From NCBI RefSeq assembly GCF_008728965.1, contig NZ_VSMC01000002.1, forward strand, positions 89,789 to 153,788: DNA of 64,000 bases, read 5' to 3'. The position numbers and the translations under genes are program-made. This stretch comes from Heminiphilus faecis. GTDB taxonomy: Bacteria; Bacteroidota; Bacteroidia; Bacteroidales; Muribaculaceae. Shown here piece after piece: positions 58,232 through 64,000 of the stretch. Numbering within the stretch: the first letter of the stretch is position 1; every line of letters starts with the position of its first letter. The notes beneath the pieces were generated by a model. It was not told where the DNA came from. It saw nothing but the letters and a program-made list of their open reading frames with translations, and did not search any database.

Positions 58232-59437
58232 ATGCAACATATATATCATCATGACCTTCCGGTCGACGACCGGGGCTATTACGGACGTTTCGGCGGAGCC
58301 TATATTCCCGAAATACTTCATCGCAATGTAGAACTGCTTAAGGAAGCATATTACTCTGCTATTGACGACCCCCGATTTATCGGGCAGTTCAACCTGTTGC
58401 TTCACGACTACGTAGGACGGCCGTCACCACTCTACAAGGCCCGTAAACTGAGCGAATACTACCGCACAAACATATATCTGAAACGTGAGGACCTGAACCA
58501 TACGGGAGCACACAAGATCAACAACGCCATAGGCTCGGTATTGCTGGCAAAGCGTATGGGCAAAAGCAGTATTATCGCCGAGACCGGAGCCGGACAGCAC
58601 GGAGTGGCCACCGCCACCATATGCTCCCTGATGGACATGAACTGCATAGTCTACATGGGAGCCACGGACATAGCGCGCCAGCAACCTAATGTAGAACGCA
58701 TGAAGATGCTCGGTGCAGAGGTAAGACAGGTTACATCCGGCAACGGCACACTGAAAGATGCCACAAATGAAGCCATAAACCATTGGTGCCGCCATCCCGA
58801 TAGCTTTTATGTCATCGGGAGTACCGTAGGGCCTCATCCATATCCTGAGATGGTGGCACGCTTCCAATCCGTAATAAGTGAAGAGATAAAAAAACAACTG
58901 TACGAACACATCGGTCGCGAAAATCCCGACTATGTTATAGCATGTATAGGTGGCGGAAGTAATGCTGCCGGAGCCTTTTATCACTTCATTGACAACCCGG
59001 AAGTAAAACTCATAGCGGCCGAAGCCGCCGGTCTCGGAATCGACTCCGGCATGACCGCCGCTACAATACATACTGGCAGCGAAGGCATAATACACGGCTC
59101 ACGCACTATGGTCATGCATACTGCCGACGGACAGATAGCCGAACCATATTCGATATCGGCAGGTCTCGACTATCCCGGCATAGGGCCCCTGCATGCCCAC
59201 CTTGCATCAACAGGACGCACAGAGACGATAGCAGTCACCGACCGGGAGGCTCTTGATGCGGCAATGAGGCTTACCCGCGTAGAAGGCATAATACCCGCAC
59301 TTGAATCGGCCCATGCCCTCGGCGTGCTCGACCGCCGTAAATTCGCCCCTGACGAAGTAGTCGTAATCAACCTCTCAGGACGCGGCGACAAAGACATAAA
59401 CACGTACTTAAAATACTGCGATGACGCACAATACTGA
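58232..59437 (+). CDS. trpB: Tryptophan synthase beta chain
   Basis: 401 residues, usual length for the TrpB1 type that works with TrpA. It joins indole and serine to make tryptophan using pyridoxal phosphate. PLP-binding Lys95 is in NHTGAHKINNAIGS, the catalytic Glu is in AETGAGQHGVATAT, and the phosphate-binding loop is CIGGGSNAAG. C-terminal SGRGDKD completes the site. It sits 26 bases behind the attenuator terminator, so it is tryptophan-controlled. No trpA or other trp gene follows before the tRNA; the remaining pathway genes, if present, lie outside the window. Confidence 0.95.
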   Translation: MQHIYHHDLPVDDRGYYGRFGGAYIPEILHRNVELLKEAYYSAIDDPRFIGQFNLLLHDYVGRPSPLYKARKLSEYYRTNIYLKREDLNHTGAHKINNAIGSVLLAKRMGKSSIIAETGAGQHGVATATICSLMDMNCIVYMGATDIARQQPNVERMKMLGAEVRQVTSGNGTLKDATNEAINHWCRHPDSFYVIGSTVGPHPYPEMVARFQSVISEEIKKQLYEHIGRENPDYVIACIGGGSNAAGAFYHFIDNPEVKLIAAEAAGLGIDSGMTAATIHTGSEGIIHGSRTMVMHTADGQIAEPYSISAGLDYPGIGPLHAHLASTGRTETIAVTDREALDAAMRLTRVEGIIPALESAHALGVLDRRKFAPDEVVVINLSGRGDKDINTYLKYCDDAQY

Positions 59438-59625
59438 TATGTTGCCAGAAACATCACAGCCTTATCCGCTCCTTACAATGGAGCCTGCCAACAACGTCAT
59501 CATAACGCAAACATTGCATAGAAGAAAACCACCTCGGCATTATCAGATCTTCTATCAGCCATAGCCTCCGAAAACTAACGAAACTAACGATAAAACAATA
59601 GTATCAAAATATTTTCATCAAATTA

Positions 59626-59657
59626 TTTGACCACGTCGGAAACTATTACTAATTTTG
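59626..59657 (+). promoter_or_regulatory. Promoter of tRNA-Ser
   Basis: TTTG (59626-59629), 20 bases, TAATTTTG (59650-59657), 14 bases before the tRNA. The stretch 59438-59625 between trpB and this promoter holds no recognisable feature. Confidence 0.65.
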
Positions 59658-59671
59658 CCCCGCAAACCCGA

Positions 59672-59758
59672 GGAAAGATGCCGGAGTGGTCGATCGGGAC
59701 GGTCTCGAAAACCGTTGTACCCTTACGGGTACCCAGGGTTCGAATCCCTGTCTTTCCG
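59672..59758 (+). tRNA. tRNA-Ser(CGA)
   Basis: The acceptor stem GGAAAGA pairs with TCTTTCC. The anticodon stem ACGGT/ACCGT encloses loop CTCGAAA, giving anticodon CGA (reads UCG, Ser). A long variable arm (TACCC/GGGTA) typical of class II tRNA-Ser is present, and the T arm is CAGGGTTCGAATCCCTG. The CCA end is not encoded (GCA follows). A prophage remnant begins within about 80 bases, so the 3' end may be an integration site. Confidence 0.95.
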
Positions 59759-59763
59759 CATTT

Positions 59764-59782
59764 AACACTGATTATCAGTGTT
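59764..59782. repeat. 19-bp perfect palindrome next to tRNA-Ser
   Basis: AACACTGAT and ATCAGTGTT around a single T, starting 6 bases after the tRNA. It could be an integrase or excisionase arm site of the adjacent prophage remnant, an operator, or a tRNA processing/termination hairpin; the sequence alone does not decide. Confidence 0.5.
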
Positions 59783-59794
59783 CTAACAAATAAG

Positions 59795-59838
59795 TACCCG
59801 CAAAAGTACCCATTTAGGCGCTTTTGCGGGTATTTTTT
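59795..59838 (+). terminator. Rho-independent terminator after tRNA-Ser
   Basis: A perfect 12-bp stem, TACCCGCAAAAG (59795-59806) and CTTTTGCGGGTA (59821-59832), followed by six T. It ends plus-strand transcription from the tRNA before it enters the opposing prophage genes. Confidence 0.8.
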
Positions 59839-60415
59839 ACCGTCTTCGGCCGAAAATTAGGACGGCGCCGAGGGCTATCAGAATTATAACGTAGATGGTC
59901 GGCATGCTGCTGGCCTTCTTCTGTTCCTGGGTCTCGGTCTTCTGGTCGTCTTTCTTTTCGACGTTGGCGGCGGTCGTGGTGCTGTCGGTCTTCTCTACCA
60001 GGGCGCCGGCGGCCGTCTGGGTTGCTCGGTTCTGGCTCCCCTCGGCGTTAATTGTAACGGTGCCTTTGGTTATAGACTTCGGCCGGCCGACGTTGGGAGG
60101 CTTGTCGCTCTCTCGGTCTTTGGGCATGAAGGCAGCCGGCTGGTTGGTGCTGTCGGTCGGTGTCCCCTCCTGGCCGGGTGTCTCGAAGTCCCAGCGCTCG
60201 AAGTCTACGACAATGTTATAGCGCTGGATCAACTGCTCCAGGGTGGCCTGGTCGAAGAAGGCGGCGCCGGTCTCGGTAGCCTTCGCTGTCTGGTCGAAGG
60301 TCGCGGCGAGCTGCTCGTGGGTCTCCTGCTTCGTGGTGGCCTTCTTGGTTGTGCTGCACCCTGGAAGGGCGAAGCACATAAGAAGGGCAATAATTAGGGC
60401 GAGGGCTTGTCTCAT
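59837..60415 (-). CDS. Candidate unimolecular spanin (phage lysis lipoprotein with C-terminal membrane helix)
   Basis: 192 residues. N-terminal lipoprotein signal [20 protein letters not shown] (Cys20). The middle is hydrophilic, rich in Thr, Gln, Lys and Glu, with a stretch of defined character at about 45-80 ([20 protein letters not shown]). It ends in one membrane helix (about 171-188, [17 protein letters not shown]) and GRRR. A lipid anchor for the outer membrane and a C-terminal inner-membrane helix in one chain is the architecture of unimolecular spanins, which fuse the two membranes at lysis. It overlaps the endolysin gene by 4 bases. Family membership by sequence is not known to me. 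Confidence 0.6.
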   Translation of the reverse strand: MRQALALIIALLMCFALPGCSTTKKATTKQETHEQLAATFDQTAKATETGAAFFDQATLEQLIQRYNIVVDFERWDFETPGQEGTPTDSTNQPAAFMPKDRESDKPPNVGRPKSITKGTVTINAEGSQNRATQTAAGALVEKTDSTTTAANVEKKDDQKTETQEQKKASSMPTIYVIILIALGAVLIFGRRR

Positions 60416-60990
60416 GGCTGAAGGTCGTTAAAGGATACTACTTTGGGCGGCTGGGTGTTGTAGACTAACGAGCCGAAGCGGATATAATCTAAACGGCGAA
60501 GCCAGCCGGCGCGGTATTTGGCCGACGTCGGGCGGCGCGCGATCACGTCCTCAATGAAGCGGGCGCGGGCGCGGTGGATATGGTCGAAGAGCGCGCGGGG
60601 ATCCTGGGCGTTAAGGGCGGCTAAGGTCTTTTCGCCTACTATGCCGTCTTCCTTGACGCCGAGAAGTTTCTGCACGCCGGTAATGCCGTATTTGCCCGAA
60701 GCCCATACCCAGTCGACGACGAGGTTAGCTACGCTCTGGCTCTTTATCCGGTCGGCCTGCCATCTGTCCCAGTAGTGCGGTTTCATTACTCGGTTAACGG
60801 CGTCGGCCGGTGTTATCAGCTTGAGGTCGGCTACGTCGATGTCGCCGTCGCCGTCTTTGTCATAGCCTACTTGGCGCCAGGTGGCGATTGTTACGCCGCG
60901 GTTGGTGGCGCCGCCGGGGTCGTGGGGGTCGTTTACATAGCCCCCCTCGAAGCTAAGAATAAAGGGGGCGAGGATGTCGATTTTTGCCAT
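60412..60990 (-). CDS. GH108 phage endolysin with peptidoglycan-binding domain
   Basis: 192 residues from the ATG at 60990. The open frame extends upstream to 61074, but [20 protein letters not shown] is the natural start of the family. The GH108 lysozyme-like domain has the catalytic Glu in [23 protein letters not shown]-terminal PG_binding_3-type domain ([22 protein letters not shown]) follows. It hydrolyses the glycan strand of peptidoglycan at the end of the lytic cycle. No signal peptide is seen, so release needs a holin; a candidate lies 4 bases upstream. Base composition is GC-richer than the host genes. Confidence 0.9.
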   Translation of the reverse strand: MAKIDILAPFILSFEGGYVNDPHDPGGATNRGVTIATWRQVGYDKDGDGDIDVADLKLITPADAVNRVMKPHYWDRWQADRIKSQSVANLVVDWVWASGKYGITGVQKLLGVKEDGIVGEKTLAALNAQDPRALFDHIHRARARFIEDVIARRPTSAKYRAGWLRRLDYIRFGSLVYNTQPPKVVSFNDLQP

Positions 60991-60994
60991 GCTG

Positions 60995-61600
60995 TTAGTC
61001 AATGTAAGGGGGTAAAATGTACTGAATATTTTGCGCGGCCTGGTGGAGGCACGCGCGGGCGCTCTCGGGGTCAATCTCGCGGCCGTGGGTAAACTCGCAG
61101 AAGATGCTGCCTACCCAGTCGTGTTGGTTGTCGCTAAGTCTCTTAATTAAGACTTGCGCGGTACCGCAGGCGCCCAGAAGGCTCCGGGCGTAACGGTCTG
61201 TTACCTGGCCGTCGATGTCGGTTATTACTGTAAATAGCTGGCTGGCCATGAGCTGGCAAAAGCGGGCGATATCGCTCATTTTAAGTTTCTGGATCTTGGG
61301 CTTCATGCTCTCTACGCCTTTGCGCTTGCTCTCGAAATAAATGCTTACCAGGCTTTCGTTGCCCAGCGGGTGTGGCTGAACAATATAAACGCGGTCGGCC
61401 TTCAATTCGTGAAGCACTTCCCACAGCTCGCCGTGGACGATCGCGGAGTTGTCGCTTCGGCGCCGCTGCTTTTCGGCCTGCTCTTCCTCCAGCCGCTTAA
61501 CCTTTAGGTCGGTGAGTTTATTTTTGGCATACTGGTTATAGGCAAAGTAGGCCGCTATAATGGTGCCGAGGGCGCTAATAATAGCGGGTAAATTTTCCAT
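60995..61600 (-). CDS. Phage membrane protein, holin candidate
   Basis: 201 residues: one N-terminal membrane helix (about 5-22, [17 protein letters not shown]), a charged coiled-coil-like stretch (about 25-50, [21 protein letters not shown]) and a soluble domain of about 140 residues. The end of that domain ([28 protein letters not shown]) loosely resembles a GAF-type fold. It lies directly before the endolysin (4-base gap), where holins commonly are. It is larger than most holins, so a regulatory or anchoring role is also possible. No family recognised with certainty. Confidence 0.5.
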   Translation of the reverse strand: MENLPAIISALGTIIAAYFAYNQYAKNKLTDLKVKRLEEEQAEKQRRRSDNSAIVHGELWEVLHELKADRVYIVQPHPLGNESLVSIYFESKRKGVESMKPKIQKLKMSDIARFCQLMASQLFTVITDIDGQVTDRYARSLLGACGTAQVLIKRLSDNQHDWVGSIFCEFTHGREIDPESARACLHQAAQNIQYILPPYID

Positions 61601-61607
61601 GCTGTTG

Positions 61608-61949
61608 TTAGTTGGTGTCGTAGCCGGCGGCTGCGAGGTCGGCTTTTACGGTTGTCTTGATCTCCTGGACGCGGCGAAGGTAGCCTATATAGTCGGCCTT
61701 CGCTTTTTCGGCCTCGGCGCCTTCGAGCAGCCCTTCGACGGCGGCGTTATAGCCGTTAACCAGGTCAAATTCGGCGGTTTCGTCGAGCTCGCTCCGGATC
61801 ACTGCTTTAACAATGGTGGCGCGGGTCGGCTTGCCCCAAAACTTGACGCAGTTAAAGTCGTAACTCTTGCGCTCCTGGCCTTCTTCGTCGGTCTCGGTCT
61901 TGGCGACGATATTACAATTATAGTAATAGGCGCCGTTTGGAAAAGCCAC
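61608..61949 (-). CDS. Phage protein of unknown function, N-terminus probably cut by IS21 end
   Basis: 113 residues from a GTG at 61949, and the reading frame stays open a short way into the IS21 end. It is not recognised. The N-terminal part is beta-rich (FPNGAYYYNCNIVAKTET) and the C-terminal half helical (VEGLLEGAEAEKAKADYIGYLRRVQEIKTT region). It is 7 bases before the holin candidate, same operon. The first codons lie only a few bases from the terminal repeat of the insertion sequence, so the original start was probably lost. Confidence 0.55.
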   Translation of the reverse strand: MAFPNGAYYYNCNIVAKTETDEEGQERKSYDFNCVKFWGKPTRATIVKAVIRSELDETAEFDLVNGYNAAVEGLLEGAEAEKAKADYIGYLRRVQEIKTTVKADLAAAGYDTN

Positions 61950-61954
61950 TCTAC

Positions 61955-62017
61955 TTTGACCCTTTTGGCCAAACAGAATTCACCCCTTTGGCCATAATAT
62001 GATTGACCCTTTTGGCC
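61955..62017. repeat. Left end of the IS21-family element: three terminal repeats
   Basis: Three copies of a 15-base sequence: TTGACCCTTTTGGCC (61956-61970), TTCACCCCTTTGGCC (61979-61993) and TTGACCCTTTTGGCC (62003-62017), about 23 bases apart. Multiple short end repeats are typical of IS21-family transposase binding sites. The exact terminal base and the target duplication cannot be set because the right end is outside the window. Confidence 0.7.
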
Positions 62018-62118
62018 CAAATAACATTAACCGCTTAACACAAGAGTTATTAGAGATTTTTTGTGTAGATTTAAGAACCCGAGTCCTGGTGTAAGGGGTA
62101 ATAATAAAATCTATACAA

Positions 62119-63690
62119 ATGAATAAAAGAATCAAGAACATTTTAAGATGTTATGCGGTTGGGATGGGTATCAAGGAAACGGCAGCCACGTTCCATACTT
62201 CCCGTAACACAGTCCGCAAGTATGTACGTCTGTTCCTTTCAAGTGGGAAAAGCATCGAACAGCTTCTCTCCCTCTCCGAGGAGCAGTTGCATGAGATGTT
62301 TGGCGGTACGGAATCCCGACATCGGGAGCCTTCTTCCAAAAGGATTGAATTGGAGGCTTTGCTTCCCGGATATGTATCCCGCCTGACGCGCAAAGGAATG
62401 AGTGTCAGAAAGTTGTTTAAAGAGTATCATGCTGAATATCCTGACGGTCTTCAACTGTCTTCCTTCAAGCGGGCTGTCCGCCAGTACAAGTTCCACATCA
62501 AGGTCGTCGGCCATGTCGAGCACTATGCCGCAGACCAGATGTATGTTGATTTTGCCGGTGACAGGCTTGAAGTTGTCGATGAGATGACAGGCGAGACGAA
62601 GAAGGCCGAGGTCTTTGTCGCTGTCCTGCCGTTCAGTCATTATACCTATTGTGAAGCCGTATGGTCACAGCGCAAGGAAGACCTGATAAGGGGATGTGAG
62701 AACGCCATGCAATATTTTGAGGGCGTCCCGGCGGCCATCGTTCCCGACAATCTGAAAGCGGCTGTCATACGGAGCGACCGTAACGAGCCGGTCATCAACG
62801 ATGATTTCGCCGCCTTTGCCGAGCATTACGGCTGTGCGGTCTATCCTGCCCGTGTACGCCACCCCAAGGACAAGGCCCTGGTTGAGAATACCGTGAAACT
62901 TCTCTACCGTTCCGTTTACCTTGATATAGAGGGGATGACATTCTCCAGCCTGGACGGACTCAATGCCGCCATCCGCATTTCCCTGCTTGATTTCAATGAA
63001 AAGGTGATGGCCGGTCGGGAGATGTCACGTAAGGAGATGTTCCTGAGTGGCGAGAAGGACTATCTCCGTCCGCTTCCCCAGAAACGTTACGTAATGAAAG
63101 AAAGAAAACTCATGACCGTGGGTAAGAACTCTTATGTTTCGTTGTTCAGACACCATTACAGTGTCCCCAAGGAATATGTAGGAAGGCGTGTGACGATTCT
63201 CTATGATGCCGATACGGTGGAAATCTACTGTGGCATGAGCCTTGTCGCCACTCACGACCGCTGTGACATCCCCTACACCTATTCCTGGAAAAAAGAGCAC
63301 AACCTGCCGGGACACTATGGCCCTTATGACAAGGATCTGGAGGAACTCTTCCGGCGCGCCTCGGAAATAGACAATATCGTATTGAATTATCTTCGGGAAG
63401 TGGAGCATGTCATGCAATATCCTCCAAAAGCATTCAGATCCTGTCGGGGCATACTGACGCTGGAGAAAAAATATGGCCGTGACCGTCTGGTCGCTGCCTG
63501 CGCCTGCGCAGACCAGAGGCTACAATACGGGTATCAGGCCTTACGAGAGGTGCTTGAACTGGGAGAAGACGCGGATTTCCTTCCAGATGAGGACGGGAGG
63601 ATACAGCCTGACATGGCTCCCCCGATGCCACTGACCCACAAAAATATACGTGGGCGTGAATATTACAGAAAAGACAAACAGGAACAATAA
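62119..63690 (+). CDS. istA: IS21-family transposase IstA
   Basis: 523 residues. An N-terminal helix-turn-helix (MGIKETAATFHTSRNTVRKYVR) is followed by a DDE catalytic core: Asp in DQMYVDFAGD, Asp in AIVPDNLKAAV and Glu in DKALVENTVKLLYR. The C-terminal beta-barrel and tail (MTVGKNSYVSLFRHHYSVPKEYVGRRV region) are typical. It cuts and joins the IS ends with the help of the ATPase IstB, encoded 10 bases downstream. Full length with no frameshift, so the element may be active. Confidence 0.95.
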   Translation: MNKRIKNILRCYAVGMGIKETAATFHTSRNTVRKYVRLFLSSGKSIEQLLSLSEEQLHEMFGGTESRHREPSSKRIELEALLPGYVSRLTRKGMSVRKLFKEYHAEYPDGLQLSSFKRAVRQYKFHIKVVGHVEHYAADQMYVDFAGDRLEVVDEMTGETKKAEVFVAVLPFSHYTYCEAVWSQRKEDLIRGCENAMQYFEGVPAAIVPDNLKAAVIRSDRNEPVINDDFAAFAEHYGCAVYPARVRHPKDKALVENTVKLLYRSVYLDIEGMTFSSLDGLNAAIRISLLDFNEKVMAGREMSRKEMFLSGEKDYLRPLPQKRYVMKERKLMTVGKNSYVSLFRHHYSVPKEYVGRRVTILYDADTVEIYCGMSLVATHDRCDIPYTYSWKKEHNLPGHYGPYDKDLEELFRRASEIDNIVLNYLREVEHVMQYPPKAFRSCRGILTLEKKYGRDRLVAACACADQRLQYGYQALREVLELGEDADFLPDEDGRIQPDMAPPMPLTHKNIRGREYYRKDKQEQ

Positions 63691-63700
63691 AGCTAAATTT

Positions 63701-64000
63701 ATGGAAACAAATAATAAGACAGCTCCCGTAACGGGACAACAGGACCAAAACACCATATCACTGGATTTAATGGGCCGCATGAAATTACACGGCATGGCGG
63801 AGGCTTTCAGAGAAAGCCTTGCCGGCACCACCCCGCAGTCCATGACTGCGGACACCTTCCTTTCTATGCTCCTTGCACGAGAATGGGATTACCGTGCCCA
63901 GGCTGCCATAGCGCGGCTTACCAAGAATGCGGCGTTCCGATACAAGGCTTATCTCGAACAGATTGACTATGCCACAAACCGGGGGCTGGAGCGCAATCAG
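63701..64000 (+). CDS. istB: IS21-family ATPase helper IstB (partial, runs off window)
   Basis: The first 100 codons of an open frame from the ATG at 63701, still open at the window end. The N-terminal region LMGRMKLHGMAEAFRESL and SMLLAREWDYRAQAAIARL is characteristic of IstB before its ATPase domain. It is 10 bases behind istA. The protein is too short here to show Walker motifs, which lie further on. Confidence 0.9.
   Translation, partial: METNNKTAPVTGQQDQNTISLDLMGRMKLHGMAEAFRESLAGTTPQSMTADTFLSMLLAREWDYRAQAAIARLTKNAAFRYKAYLEQIDYATNRGLERNQ

Larger units (their letters stand above)
61955..64000 (+). mobile_element. IS21-family insertion sequence (right end beyond window)
   Basis: Left-end repeats at 61955-62017, a complete istA (62119-63690) and the start of istB (63701 onward), in the standard IS21 order. 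It inserted at the upstream edge of the prophage lysis operon. Confidence 0.9.

Noticed and set aside
59439..59559. Short plus-strand open frame after trpB
   Set aside because: About 40 codons without a recognisable motif, promoter or ribosome-binding context. It could be a relic, but nothing supports translation.
60991..61074. N-terminal extension of the GH108 endolysin
   Set aside because: The added residues are Arg/Pro-rich, overlap the end of the upstream gene and precede the natural family start MAKID.

Overview
The window is chromosomal DNA of a Bacteroidales bacterium, most likely a gut Muribaculaceae or close relative. This rests on SusC/SusD pairs, a hybrid two-component regulator, GLPGLI and BACON proteins, signal peptidase II lipoboxes, and promoters of the Bacteroidota TTTG-N19-22-TAnnTTTG type. 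Family placement is inference; no 16S gene is present.

Layout. 1-8490 (+): the end of a TonB-dependent receptor, two tandem GLPGLI proteins, a 5'-nucleotidase with its own promoter, and a GH3/serine-hydrolase fusion. 8529-9994: glutamate dehydrogenase with promoter and terminator. 9996-11820: a REP/BIME-like repeat island around a RAYT transposase, then a run of small covarying hairpins. 11822-20998 (-): a compact Sus-type operon made of phosphoesterase, SusC, SusD and a BACON lipoprotein. 21504-25526 (+): a hybrid two-component regulator. 25579-55143 (-): a large xylan utilisation locus. It holds GH95; a GH127/GH43/GH97/CE1/GH43 operon; a CE6-type esterase; the core SusC-SusD-SusC-SusD-XusE-GH10 operon (xusA-E and xyn10C organisation); and a GH5-GH43 operon. 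The enzyme set fits a heavily decorated glucuronoarabinoxylan: GH10 and GH5 cut the backbone, GH43 and GH127 remove arabinose or xylose, GH95 and GH97 remove galactose-type caps, and CE1 and CE6 remove feruloyl and acetyl esters. No alpha-glucuronidase (GH67/GH115) is seen.

55378-57785: a peroxide-defence group with OxyR (both redox cysteines present), a divergent 4Fe-4S membrane protein and rubrerythrin. 57993-59437: trpB behind a complete ribosome-mediated attenuator, with an 18-residue leader peptide carrying tandem Trp codons, mutually exclusive hairpins and a terminator. 59626-59758: tRNA-Ser(CGA). 59837-61950 (-): a prophage lysis cassette (truncated protein, membrane protein, GH108 endolysin, candidate unimolecular spanin), cut at its upstream edge by an IS21-family element (istA complete, istB running off the window).

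The strongest signals for a second look are the trp attenuator, the RAYT/BIME system with compensatory stem changes, the unexplained mini-hairpin family at 11416-11648, and the one-protein spanin candidate. All coordinates and motifs were read by eye; no database search or folding program was run.
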